Origin: Oscillospiraceae bacterium
GTDB lineage: Bacteria > Bacillota > Clostridia > Oscillospirales > Oscillospiraceae
Assembly: GCA_902767395.1 (NCBI GenBank)
Contig: CACXHI010000090.1
Coordinates: 1-8,117, forward strand
DNA length: 8,117 bases
Direction: 5' to 3'
Positions 1-6,900 of this stretch are shown one piece after another. A model generated the notes under the pieces. That model was not told the origin of the DNA, did no database searches, and worked only from the letters and a program-made list of their open reading frames with translations. Each line of letters opens with the position of its first letter. Position 1 is the first letter of the stretch. The translations under genes were made by a program, and so were the position numbers.

Positions 1-189
1 AGTCGGGAGCTTTTCCGGGTCATGCTGAAAGCTGGCGTCGGTCTCATAGAGATCCTCATGGATGATGCTGTTGCACAGCTCGACGCACTCGTTACAGATA
101 TAGACGTTGTTCGGGCCGGACATCATCCGCTTGACCTGCTCCTGCCGCTTACCGCAGAAGGAACAGCGGATGCCTTTTTCACTGGGCAC
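1..189 (-). CDS. clpX: ATP-dependent Clp protease ATP-binding subunit ClpX, N-terminal part (truncated by window edge)
   Basis: Only the first 63 codons are inside the window; the gene runs off the left edge in frame. The visible part is the ClpX zinc-binding domain. It starts MPSEKGIRCSFC, and two Cys-x2-Cys pairs (C9/C12 and C32/C35) form the zinc site that dimerises and recruits adaptors and substrates. It is followed by the conserved IIHEDLYET segment (42-50). ClpX is a hexameric AAA+ unfoldase that feeds tagged or misfolded proteins into ClpP; the AAA+ module lies outside the window. The start is GTG at 189, chosen because an AGGAGG site sits 8 nt upstream and because the protein then begins exactly at the conserved N-terminus. 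It follows clpP by 69 nt with no terminator or promoter visible between, so the two are probably co-transcribed and made together. Confidence 0.95.
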   Translation of the reverse strand, partial: MPSEKGIRCSFCGKRQEQVKRMMSGPNNVYICNECVELCNSIIHEDLYETDASFQHDPEKLPT

Positions 190-258
190 AGAATGGCCCT
201 CCTTTCGGGTTAATGGCGCGAATCGCTGCGCGTCGGCACATGCATGGCCGGTACGGCG

Positions 259-840
259 TTATCGGTGGTCGATGACCCTGTCGATCAGACCGTATTCCTG
301 CGCCTCCTGCGCGGTCATAAAGTTGTCGCGCTCGGTATCGGCGGCAATTTGCTCGAGGGGCTTGCCGGTGTTGGCAGCAAGGATGGCGTTGAGCTTCTGC
401 TTCATGCTCTGAATCCGGGCGGCCTGAATCGCAATGTCGGTGGCCTGCCCCTGAGCGCCGCCGGAGGGCTGATGAATCATAATCTCGGCGTTGGGCAGCG
501 CCATGCGCTTGCCCTTGGTCCCCGCAGAGAGCAGGAACGCGCCCATTGAGGCCGCCATGCCGATGCAGATCGTCGCCACGTCGCACTTGATATACTGCAT
601 GGTATCGTAGATGGCGAGGCCGGAGGTAATCACACCGCCGGGGCTGTTGATATAGAACTGGATGTCCTTATCCGGATCCTGCGCCTCCAGATAGAGCATC
701 TGGGCCACAATCAGGGACGCAGTGGTATCGTTGACTTCCTCGGAGAGCATGATGATCCGATCGTTCAGCAGACGGGAGAAAATGTCGTAGGACCGCTCAC
801 CGCGGCTGGTCTGCTCCACCACGTAGGGAACTAAGCTCAT
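259..840 (-). CDS. clpP: ATP-dependent Clp protease proteolytic subunit ClpP
   Basis: Encodes 193 residues, the normal length for ClpP (serine peptidase family S14). ClpP is the cytoplasmic tetradecameric barrel protease that degrades proteins unfolded by ClpX or a related ATPase. The catalytic triad is in the canonical places: Ser98 in GMAASMGAFL, His123 in MIHQPSGGAQGQA, and Asp172 in TERDNFM. The oligomerisation and substrate-groove segment INSPGGVITSGLAIYDTMQ lies at 64-82. The N-terminus (MSLVPYVVEQTSRGERSYDI) carries the short axial-loop region typical of the family, with no long propeptide. The ATG has GGAAAGGAG about 8 nt upstream. It sits 90 nt after tig and 69 nt before clpX, the widespread tig-clpP-clpX order. 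Nothing is missing or unusual. Confidence 0.98.
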   Translation of the reverse strand: MSLVPYVVEQTSRGERSYDIFSRLLNDRIIMLSEEVNDTTASLIVAQMLYLEAQDPDKDIQFYINSPGGVITSGLAIYDTMQYIKCDVATICIGMAASMGAFLLSAGTKGKRMALPNAEIMIHQPSGGAQGQATDIAIQAARIQSMKQKLNAILAANTGKPLEQIAADTERDNFMTAQEAQEYGLIDRVIDHR

Positions 841-867
841 GGTCGTATCTCCTTTCCGGTCTGGGAC

Positions 868-889
868 GAGGCCGATGGAAATCGGCCCC
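868..889 (-). other. Intercistronic hairpin between tig and clpP
   Basis: A perfect 7-bp stem (870-876 with 881-887, GGCCGAT/ATCGGCC) with a 4-nt loop lies in the 90-nt tig-clpP gap. No T-run follows it in the direction of transcription, so it does not look like an intrinsic terminator. It may slow RNA decay or set the tig to clpP ratio; that role is inference. A smaller 4-bp hairpin (ATGC/GCAT) sits just before it at 899-910. Confidence 0.4.
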
Positions 890-930
890 GTGTTTGGATG
901 CTAAAGCATTGTAACCAACCGAAGCGGGAA

Positions 931-2229
931 TTATTCCTGCTCAGCGGCAGCGGGCGCGACGGCGACAGCCTTCTCCAGAACGAACTCGCGGGCCTTGCGA
1001 ACCTTGAGATCGGTGGTGACGTCCTGCGCGGGGATGATGCTCTTGATCTTCTCGACGTCCAGCTTATACTGCTCCGCCAGCTTCTCGTACTCGGCGTTCA
1101 GCTCTTCCTCGGTCGGGGTCAGGCCCTCGGCCTCGGCAATCGCGGTCAGAACCACACGCAGACGCACCTGCTTCTCGGCAGAGGGACGGATGCCGTTTTT
1201 GAAACCGGACAGGTCGCCGCCCAGCATCTTGCTGTACCGCTCAAGGCTCATGCCCTGAGAGCGGAGCTGATAGTCGAAGTTCTCGAGCTCTGCGTTGACC
1301 TCATCCTCGGTCATGGCAGCGGGAATCTCCACCTTGGCGGCCTCGGAAATCTTCTCCATCAGCGCGGACTCGAAGGCGCGGGAGGCTTCCTCCTCCTTGC
1401 GGTTCTCGATCTGCTTGCGCAGATCGGCGCGCAGCTCGTCCAGCGTATCGAACTCGGAAACGTCCTTGGCAAGCTCGTCGTCCTTGGCGGGAACCTGAGT
1501 CTGCTTGACCTCATGGACCTTCACCTCGAAGACCACGGGCGCACCGGCCAGCTCCTTGGCGTGATAGTCCTCGGGGAAGGTGATATCAAGGGCCTTTTCC
1601 TCACCGGCGCAGGCGCCGATCAACTGATCCTCGAAGCCGGGGATGAAGGTGTGGCTGCCGAGACGAAGCTCATAGCCCTCGGCGCTGCCGCCCTCGAAGG
1701 GCTTGCCATCCTTCAGACCCTTGTAGTCGATGACCACGGTATCGCCGTCCTGCGCGGGGCGCTCCACGGTGACAATGCGGGCAACCTCATTGGCCTTGCG
1801 ATCCAGCTCGGCTTCCACTTCCTCATCGGTCACTTCGTAGGCAGCCTTGGGTGCCTCGACGCCCTGATACTGGCCCAGCTCCACCTCGGGGTACAGCTCG
1901 ACCTCGATGGTCAGCTCCAGCGTCATGTCGTCGCGGACGTTCATATCGGTCACAGAGGGTTGTCCAACCGTCTTCCAGCCCTGATCGGTGACGGCTTCCT
2001 TGAACACGTCGGGGAAGATTTCCTCCACTGCGTCGGTATGGAAGACCTGTGCGCCGTACAGGTTCTCGATCATCTTCCGGGGGGCCTTGCCCTTGCGGAA
2101 GCCGGGAACGGCGATGTACTTGCGGTTCTTCAGGTAAGCCTTGGAGATACCGGCCTCGAAGACTTCCTTCTCGATCTCGACGTTAACGGTCAGCTTGTTG
2201 TTCTCTCTGTTTGCGCTTTTGATAGTCAT
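931..2229 (-). CDS. tig: Trigger factor, ribosome-associated chaperone and peptidyl-prolyl isomerase
   Basis: Encodes 432 residues, the usual trigger-factor length. It meets nascent chains at the ribosome exit tunnel and delays misfolding. Three domains can be followed. The N-terminal ribosome-binding domain (about 1-115) carries the GFRKGKAP signature at 43-50, which contacts protein L23. The FKBP-like isomerase domain (about 150-245) contains DGDTVVIDYKG and FIPGFEDQLIGACAGE. The helical C-terminal substrate arm (about 248-432) ends in an Ala/Pro/Glu-rich tail. The start is the ATG at 2229 (MTIKSANRENNKL), because GGAGG lies 9 nt upstream. An in-frame ATG ten codons earlier would put the Shine-Dalgarno inside the gene and add residues not typical of the family. 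It is the first gene of the tig-clpP-clpX operon. Confidence 0.97.
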   Translation of the reverse strand: MTIKSANRENNKLTVNVEIEKEVFEAGISKAYLKNRKYIAVPGFRKGKAPRKMIENLYGAQVFHTDAVEEIFPDVFKEAVTDQGWKTVGQPSVTDMNVRDDMTLELTIEVELYPEVELGQYQGVEAPKAAYEVTDEEVEAELDRKANEVARIVTVERPAQDGDTVVIDYKGLKDGKPFEGGSAEGYELRLGSHTFIPGFEDQLIGACAGEEKALDITFPEDYHAKELAGAPVVFEVKVHEVKQTQVPAKDDELAKDVSEFDTLDELRADLRKQIENRKEEEASRAFESALMEKISEAAKVEIPAAMTEDEVNAELENFDYQLRSQGMSLERYSKMLGGDLSGFKNGIRPSAEKQVRLRVVLTAIAEAEGLTPTEEELNAEYEKLAEQYKLDVEKIKSIIPAQDVTTDLKVRKAREFVLEKAVAVAPAAAEQE

Positions 2230-2307
2230 GGTTTGAATCCTCCAATATGGTGACGGCAAGGACGCCGTTTGTTACACGATTGCAGGCATTGTCGCCCAAT
2301 CTGCTAT

Positions 2308-2335
2308 ATTCTAACAGAAAAGAATAAAAAAGCAA
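2308..2335 (-). promoter_or_regulatory. Probable sigma-A-type promoter of tig-clpP-clpX
   Basis: Reading the minus strand, TTGCTT (2335-2330) and TAGAAT (2313-2308) are separated by 16 bp, giving a predicted start near 2301 and a leader of about 70 nt. Four A-tracts on the transcribed-sense strand lie directly upstream of the -35 (2343-2378) and could act as an UP element. The spacing is one base below the optimum, but the AT-rich island stands out in a GC-rich region. Confidence 0.6.
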
Positions 2336-2396
2336 GGGGTAATTTTTGAATTTTTCACTGTTTTTTCCCGGTTTTTTTCAGATTCCGGCAATTGGG

Positions 2397-3086
2397 TCAT
2401 GGCTTGATCCCTTCCGGGCAAAAATCGAGATAATCCGCGGACACAAGCCGGAAGGAAATACCCTCGAACGCCCCGGTGATGGCCAGACGGTGGCTTTCGG
2501 AGTGCAGATGCCCATACCAGCAGCGCTTCACCTCATAGCGGTGGAGCAGATCGAGAATTGGGCGGCAGAGATAGCCCCGGTAGACCGGCGGATAATGGAG
2601 AAAACAGAGCTTTTCCCGATCCCCCGCCGCCTTGAGGGAGGTTTCCAACCGGATCAGCTCCCGGTTCAGAATTTTGGCGTCGTGTGCGCCGCCGCGCTCT
2701 TCTTCAAAGAACCAGCCGCGGGTTCCGCAGATTGCCACATTCTCGTATTCAAAACAGTTGTTGTTCAGAACCCAGAGGTTCTCAAAGCCGTTCGCCGCAC
2801 AGAACTGATAGAACTTCGTCGCCGTCGTCCACCAGTAGTCGTGGTTGCCCTTGAGAATGATCTTCCTGCCCGGAATGGCGTTGATGAAAGCAAAATCCTC
2901 GCGGGCGTGTACAAGATCCATCGACCAGCTCAGATCTCCGAGCAGAACCGTGGTATCCTCCGGGCCGATCACGGAAAGTCCGGCGCGAAGCTTTTCCACA
3001 TAGCCGACCCAACGCTTGCCGAACACGTCCATAGGCTTGTCCGCCTCGAAGGACAGATGCAGATCTCCGATGGCGTAGAGCGCCAT
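2397..3086 (-). CDS. Metallophosphoesterase (calcineurin-like; COG1768-type predicted phosphohydrolase)
   Basis: Encodes 229 residues with the full set of calcineurin-like metal motifs. These are GDLH (7-10) for the first metal, GD (50-51) with the bridging Asp51, GNHD (80-83) with the metal-ligand Asn81 and catalytic His82, His164 in FLHYPP, and GHLH (192-195). It is therefore a probable active binuclear-metal phosphoesterase. The substrate cannot be told from sequence. The overall length and the NHDYWW / GTRGWFF blocks resemble the small cytoplasmic Firmicute group annotated as predicted phosphohydrolase. There is no signal peptide. The start is the ATG at 3086 (MALYAIGDLH), one base after the stop of the dipeptidase gene (TGA-C-ATG). 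It has only a weak G-rich Shine-Dalgarno, so translation is probably coupled. An in-frame ATG 18 codons earlier lies inside the dipeptidase gene and is disfavoured. Last gene of the lepB operon. Confidence 0.85.
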   Translation of the reverse strand: MALYAIGDLHLSFEADKPMDVFGKRWVGYVEKLRAGLSVIGPEDTTVLLGDLSWSMDLVHAREDFAFINAIPGRKIILKGNHDYWWTTATKFYQFCAANGFENLWVLNNNCFEYENVAICGTRGWFFEEERGGAHDAKILNRELIRLETSLKAAGDREKLCFLHYPPVYRGYLCRPILDLLHRYEVKRCWYGHLHSESHRLAITGAFEGISFRLVSADYLDFCPEGIKP

Positions 3087-3087
3087 G

Positions 3088-4062
3088 TCAGCCACCCACC
3101 CGCTTGCGCTGCAAATGCTGCATGGCAAAACGGACTGCATTGTTGTTGAAGACGTTGTTGACTGTCAGCTCCTCCATGCCGGACTGCATCAGGTAGCGGC
3201 CCAGATCGTTGTAGCTCTCAACCCCGGTAAAGCCCGCAGGCAGCGCGTCGCAGCCGTCCAAATCGCCGCCGAGCGCCAGATGATGCGTGCCGCCCAGCTC
3301 CAGAAAGTGCTCCAGATGGCGCTTCACGTCGGAGAAGTCGGCCTTGCCGCTCTCGTTCAGGAAGGGCGCATAGAGATTCAGCCCCACAAGGCCGCCGAGG
3401 TTGCAGATCACCTTGAACTGCTGATCGGTCAGGTTGCGGCTATGTCCGCACAGGGCGCGGCTGTTGGAGTGCGAGGCCACAATCGGCGCGGAGGTGATGT
3501 CCACCAGATCCCAGAAGGCCTTCTCGGACAGGTGACTGACGTCGATCACAATGCCCAGCTCCTGCGCTCTGCGGACAAAAGCCTTGCCCTGCTCCGTCAG
3601 GCCCTGCTCGGTTCCGTGCGGACCGGCAAGGGCGTTGGGGAAATTCCACGTCAGGGTCGTCATCAGAAAGCCCAGCTCCTTCAGCTCCTCCAGACGGTCC
3701 GGATCGCAGCCGATCGCCTCCGGCCCTTCGAGGGAAAGGAACACGCCCTGCTTGCCCTCCTGCGCCGCGACGATCAGATCCTCCACGTTGCGGCAGAGCT
3801 TGGCGCACTCCCTGTTCTGCTCCAGTTGGGTATAGAAATCGTTGACGGCGGTATAGAATCTGGACTCCGCCAGAGGCCCCGGCAGGGGCAGAAGCTGCTT
3901 GTCATAGACACAGCAGAAGGCGTAGAACTGGTGATGGGTCAGAAGTCTGTCCGCACGGTTCAGATCCATATGCAGGTCGTTTTCGGCCCAATCCTTTTTT
4001 TGCAGGGAAAGCTCCACTGCGGTATCGCAATGGAGGTCGAATACGGGAAAGCGTTCTCTCAT
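3088..4062 (-). CDS. Membrane-dipeptidase-family zinc dipeptidase (peptidase family M19)
   Basis: Encodes 324 residues with the M19 (renal dipeptidase) metal ligands in order: His11 and Asp13 in DLHCDT, bridging Glu112 in SLEGPEA, His177 in DVSHLSE, His198 in SHSN, and the GGDLDG segment at 265-270 (usually GSDFDG). The fold is a TIM barrel with two zinc ions that hydrolyses dipeptides, including some with a D-residue at the C-terminal side. No signal peptide or membrane anchor is visible, so despite the family name this is probably a cytoplasmic enzyme. A role in peptide or cell-wall peptide turnover is inference. ATG at 4062 with GGAGG about 10 nt upstream; the start overlaps the stop of yraN by 4 bp (ATGA). 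The next gene begins 1 bp after its stop. Confidence 0.93.
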   Translation of the reverse strand: MRERFPVFDLHCDTAVELSLQKKDWAENDLHMDLNRADRLLTHHQFYAFCCVYDKQLLPLPGPLAESRFYTAVNDFYTQLEQNRECAKLCRNVEDLIVAAQEGKQGVFLSLEGPEAIGCDPDRLEELKELGFLMTTLTWNFPNALAGPHGTEQGLTEQGKAFVRRAQELGIVIDVSHLSEKAFWDLVDITSAPIVASHSNSRALCGHSRNLTDQQFKVICNLGGLVGLNLYAPFLNESGKADFSDVKRHLEHFLELGGTHHLALGGDLDGCDALPAGFTGVESYNDLGRYLMQSGMEELTVNNVFNNNAVRFAMQHLQRKRVGG

Positions 4063-4424
4063 TGAAAAGCATCCTCCAAATGGTTGATGATCGGTTTTTT
4101 CGTTTCCGTCCCCTCGGGGGCGTAAATCTCTATGACGTCAAAGCGGGGCTGCAGCTCCGTCTCATGCTGCGACAGCCACAGCTCCGCCGTGGTGCGCAGC
4201 CGCGTCTGCTTGCGCCAGTCCACAAACTCGGACGCCCGCGCAAAGGCGTCCGACCTTCGGAGCTTGACCTCGACAAACACCAGAAACTCCCGGTTGGCAG
4301 CAATCAGGTCAATCTCTCCGAAGCGGCAGGCGTAGTTCCGCTCCAGCACCCGATACCCCTGTCTTTTCAGGTACTTGGCGGCCAGCGCCTCTCCCCAGTC
4401 CCCCGCTGTCCTATGCAGATTCAT
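4059..4424 (-). CDS. yraN: YraN family protein (UPF0102), restriction-endonuclease-like fold
   Basis: Encodes 121 residues, typical of the UPF0102/YraN family. Conserved positions are visible: the N-terminal GDWGEALAAKYL (8-19) with Glu12, the R-FGEIDLIA block (34-42) with Glu37 and Asp39, and FVEVK (50-54) with Glu52 and Lys54. This E...D...ExK pattern is that of a PD-(D/E)XK nuclease active site. The cellular role of the family is not settled. Its position directly after rnhB is common in bacteria and suggests a link to nucleic-acid processing. The start is ATG 4424 (MNLHRTAGDWGE), which lies inside the end of rnhB (14-bp overlap). No convincing Shine-Dalgarno precedes it, so reinitiation or coupling after rnhB is likely. 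A longer reading frame extends upstream over rnhB, but it has no family similarity and is rejected. Confidence 0.9.
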   Translation of the reverse strand: MNLHRTAGDWGEALAAKYLKRQGYRVLERNYACRFGEIDLIAANREFLVFVEVKLRRSDAFARASEFVDWRKQTRLRTTAELWLSQHETELQPRFDVIEIYAPEGTETKKPIINHLEDAFQ

Positions 4425-5019
4425 AGGTCTTGAGGAAGCTGCGCCGGTGAATCGGGCACAGCCCCAGCGCGTCAAGGGCGGCATAGTGCGCCTTCGTGCC
4501 GTAGCCCTTGTGCGCGGCAAAGCCGTAGCCGGGATACTGCGCGTCGAGCTGCACCATGAGGCGGTCCCGCGTGACCTTGGCAAGAATCGACGCGGCGGCA
4601 ATGGAAGCGCACGCGGCGTCTCCCTTCACCACGGTTTGCGTGCGCAGGCCAAGACCCGGATCACGGTTGCCGTCCACCAGGCAGAGGTCGGGGCGCACAG
4701 AAAGCTGCTCCACCGCACCGCGCATGGCACGGAAGGTGGCTTGCAGGATATTGATTTCGTCGATGGTTTTTTCATCCACCAGACAGACCGCCCATGCGAC
4801 AGCCTGCGCGATAATCTGCGTATAAAGCGCCTCCCGGCGTTTTTCGGTGAGCTTCTTGGAGTCGTTCAGTCCCGGAAGCTCCACGCCGGCAGGCAGAATG
4901 CAGGCAGCGGCACAGACCGGGCCGGCCAGCGGCCCGCGTCCGGCCTCGTCGACGCCGCAGATGCAGGAGACACCCTGCGCGCGAAGCGCTGTTTCATACG
5001 CATACAAATCCATGCTCAT
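4411..5019 (-). CDS. rnhB: Ribonuclease HII
   Basis: Encodes 202 residues, the normal size for RNase HII, which nicks RNA in RNA/DNA hybrids and removes single ribonucleotides from DNA. The four acidic catalytic residues are present: Asp24 and Glu25 in GVDEAGRGPLAGPV, Asp116 in CLVDGN, and Asp134 in VKGDAACASIAAASI. The GRG substrate-recognition motif (27-29), the NDSKKL motif (52-57) and the C-terminal GYGTKAH (172-178) also fit. ATG at 5019 shares bases with the stop of rbgA (ATGA) and has GGAAAG about 8 nt upstream. A second ATG two codons later is possible. Its 3' end overlaps yraN by 14 bp. Confidence 0.96.
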   Translation of the reverse strand: MSMDLYAYETALRAQGVSCICGVDEAGRGPLAGPVCAAACILPAGVELPGLNDSKKLTEKRREALYTQIIAQAVAWAVCLVDEKTIDEINILQATFRAMRGAVEQLSVRPDLCLVDGNRDPGLGLRTQTVVKGDAACASIAAASILAKVTRDRLMVQLDAQYPGYGFAAHKGYGTKAHYAALDALGLCPIHRRSFLKTYESA

Positions 5020-6005
5020 ATCGTTCTTTCCAGTTTTGTCACAGCTTCACCGCTTTGAAATACTGCGCGTGGTAGCTGTATGCCGTGTCCAGCAGATAGG
5101 CTTCCAGTTTCAGCTTTTTCCAGTGTAAAACGTCCCAATTTACAGGAGCGGTATTCCTCCAGCAGCACCTTCGCCATGCGTTCAACGTCCAGCACGCCGC
5201 CGGGAAGGAGGAAGCCCCGTTTGCGGGCGGCCTGTTCCAGCAGGGCAAATCCCAGCGCGGCGGGAGACACGCTGATTGCGTCAGCGTTCTCAGCCGCTTC
5301 CTCCTCCGGTTCGAGCTTATAGCGTTCCCGAACGGCCTGCGGATAGTCCTGCCAGAGCTGGGCCATGAGGCGGGCGGACAAGGTTTCCAGATCCAGAATG
5401 TCGTCCTTGATCGCGCCGGTCCACGCCAGACGCAGGCCAACCTCCGGGTCCTCGAATTTGGGCCAGAGAATGCCCGGCGTGTCGAGCAGCAGAAGGCCCT
5501 GATCCACCGTGACCCACTGCTTTCCCCGCGTCACGCCCGGGCGATTTTCGGCCTTGGCTCCCTTGCGCCTCGCCACCTGATTGATAAAGGTGGATTTGCC
5601 CACGTTGGGAATCCCCACCACCATCGCCTTGAGGGGCTTGCCCGCCATGCCCTTTTCCGCATAGCGGCGGCGCTTGTCCGCCAGCAGGCGGTTGAGCGCC
5701 GGCGAGAAGTCCGTGATCCCCTTCCGGTTCTTGCAGTCGGTCTGGATCACGGAAAAGCCTCTGGCCTTGAAATGGTCGGCCCAAGCCCGCGTGCGAACCG
5801 GGTCCGCCATGTCGATCCGGTTCAGAATTACCATCCGGGGCTTCGTTCCGCAGATGGCGTCAACGTCCGGGTTGCGGGAGGAGATCGGAATGCGGGCGTC
5901 GATGATTTCGCAGACAGCGTCCACCAGCTTCAGCTCCGCTTCCATCATCCGCCGGGTCTTGGTCATGTGCCCCGGATACCATTGCACGTTCATGGATTCA
6001 CTCAT
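5016..6005 (-). CDS. rbgA: Ribosome biogenesis GTPase RbgA (YlqF), circularly permuted
   Basis: Encodes 329 residues. The family signature WYPGHMTKTRRMM is at the N-terminus (9-21). The GTPase motifs are circularly permuted, as expected for YlqF/RbgA: G4 (NRID, 62-65) comes first, then G1/P-loop GIPNVGKST (131-139), G2 around GVTRG (157-161), and G3 DTPG (175-178). It acts in the cytoplasm in late 50S subunit assembly, where the Firmicute protein promotes incorporation of L16 and neighbouring proteins. Two oddities: G4 has Arg in place of the usual Lys of NKxD, and the protein is longer than the roughly 280-residue Bacillus form, with an acidic linker (PEEEAAENADA, 233-243) and an extended tail after CKLGRFTLE. 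The start is ATG 6005 with GGAGG 5 nt upstream, overlapping the end of lepB by 8 bp. MNVQWYPGHM (ATG 5993) is the alternative start. Confidence 0.94.
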   Translation of the reverse strand: MSESMNVQWYPGHMTKTRRMMEAELKLVDAVCEIIDARIPISSRNPDVDAICGTKPRMVILNRIDMADPVRTRAWADHFKARGFSVIQTDCKNRKGITDFSPALNRLLADKRRRYAEKGMAGKPLKAMVVGIPNVGKSTFINQVARRKGAKAENRPGVTRGKQWVTVDQGLLLLDTPGILWPKFEDPEVGLRLAWTGAIKDDILDLETLSARLMAQLWQDYPQAVRERYKLEPEEEAAENADAISVSPAALGFALLEQAARKRGFLLPGGVLDVERMAKVLLEEYRSCKLGRFTLEKAETGSLSAGHGIQLPRAVFQSGEAVTKLERTI

Positions 6006-6663
6006 CAATTCCTCCAATGCGGCTCCAGTCTCTGCTTCCGTCCTTTCGTTCATCCTGACCGGGCAGCACGATCCCGAGGGCCTTGCCGACGATATAGCGT
6101 CCGTCCACCACGCCCACGTTGGAATCGCGGCTGTCGGTGGAGTTGTTTCGATTGTCGCCCATCAGGAAGTAGCCGCCCTCCGGAACAATGACGGAGCTGC
6201 CGTCAAAGCCGATCCCGGTTTCCACCATCGGGCCGTTGATTTGTTCCTCGGACTGGAGCACGTCGTCCACCCAGACGTGAATCCATCCGTCCTCCCCCCT
6301 TTGGAAGCGGACGGTCTGACCGCCGACGGCAATCACGCGCTTGACGATGGGCTTCCCGTTCTGGAACTGCGGCACCGAGGCCACAACCACGTCGCCCTGC
6401 TCATAGGAAGCAGAGAGAAAATTACTCCGAAGCAGGAGATAGTCGCCCGCTGCGCCCTCATACTCCTCCCCGCCGACCAGCGTGGGATACATGGAGCAGC
6501 CCGAAACGCCGGCCAGCCGTACAAGGAAGATGAAGCAGACCGTGATGACCGCAAGAATTGCGACCATATCATGCAGCATAACGTAGATCGTCCCCGCCAC
6601 GCCCTCGGGCTCATAGGGATTCTGTTTCTTCTCCGGCGACTTTTGCCTTGTATAAATATTCAT
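5998..6663 (-). CDS. lepB: Signal peptidase I
   Basis: Encodes 221 residues. This is the membrane serine protease (family S26) that removes signal peptides from exported proteins. One transmembrane helix is visible (about 28-50, LHDMVAILAVITVCFIFLV), preceded by a charged cytoplasmic tail. It is followed by the catalytic Ser57 in GCSMYPTL and the general-base Lys108 in VKRVIAVGG. The box E motif GDNRNNSTDSR is at 169-179. This single-helix, Ser/Lys layout is the Gram-positive SipS type. The start is ATG 6663 with a GAGAGG site 6 nt upstream. An upstream in-frame ATG at 6753 would lie ahead of the strong promoter at 6718-6746 and is rejected. First gene of the operon continuing to rbgA, with an 8-bp overlap. 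Confidence 0.96.
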   Translation of the reverse strand: MNIYTRQKSPEKKQNPYEPEGVAGTIYVMLHDMVAILAVITVCFIFLVRLAGVSGCSMYPTLVGGEEYEGAAGDYLLLRSNFLSASYEQGDVVVASVPQFQNGKPIVKRVIAVGGQTVRFQRGEDGWIHVWVDDVLQSEEQINGPMVETGIGFDGSSVIVPEGGYFLMGDNRNNSTDSRDSNVGVVDGRYIVGKALGIVLPGQDERKDGSRDWSRIGGIDE

Positions 6664-6717
6664 AAAAAACCTCTCATTCCAAGCGTTTTTTCGCACATCC
6701 GGCGCGCGATCCGTTCT

Positions 6718-6746
6718 ATTATACAATATCCATTGGAAAAGTGCAA
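6718..6746 (-). promoter_or_regulatory. Promoter of the lepB-rbgA-rnhB-yraN-dipeptidase-phosphoesterase operon
   Basis: On the minus strand TTGCAC (6746-6741) and a perfect TATAAT (6723-6718) are 17 bp apart, which is nearly consensus for a housekeeping sigma factor. The predicted start is near 6711, leaving a leader of about 48 nt before lepB. The surrounding 6720-6880 is strongly AT-rich and serves the two divergent genes. Confidence 0.75.
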
Positions 6747-6841
6747 ATTCCAATCACTGTTTTTTTCGATTTTCGTTAGCCTGCACAATTTCTGTGCGAA
6801 ATATTTGCGAAATCTGCCACTAATCAACAGCAAGATTTCTA

Positions 6842-6870
6842 TTGATTTTTTTCCTGAAAACAGTTAAAAT
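6842..6870 (+). promoter_or_regulatory. Promoter of the DUF1292 (yrzB-like) gene
   Basis: TTGATT (6842-6847) and TAAAAT (6865-6870) are separated by 17 bp, with a predicted start near 6877 and a leader of about 24 nt carrying the GGAGG site. It points away from the lepB promoter; the two -35 elements are about 95 bp apart back to back. No operator-like palindrome was noticed between them. Confidence 0.7.
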
Positions 6871-6900
6871 ATAGCCATAAAGAAGCTGGAGGAATCCTAC

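Noticed and set aside
908..936. Internal promoter for clpP (TACAAT on the minus strand)
   Set aside because: No acceptable -35 hexamer at 16-18 bp; a chance match is more likely.
898..2253. A 451-codon open frame on the plus strand opposite tig
   Set aside because: Leu/Gly/His-rich translation without family motifs, no Shine-Dalgarno, and completely antisense to a well-supported trigger factor gene. It is a by-product of GC-rich codon usage.
2345..2396. Intrinsic terminator after the metallophosphoesterase gene
   Set aside because: In the direction of transcription the tracts are A-runs rather than T-runs, and only very short G/C pairings are available, so no terminator is supported.
3085..4065. 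A 326-codon plus-strand frame opposite the M19 dipeptidase
   Set aside because: Mirrors the real gene almost exactly, has Gln/Leu/Val-rich low-complexity content and no recognisable domain or ribosome site.
4425..4601. Upstream extension of yraN
   Set aside because: The extra 59 residues are Arg/Thr/Pro-rich sequence that overlaps rnhB in another frame; the family N-terminus is at the ATG at 4424.
5674..6867. A 397-codon plus-strand frame running across lepB, its promoter and part of rbgA
   Set aside because: It crosses strong minus-strand genes and an AT-rich promoter region, and no protein family is recognisable.
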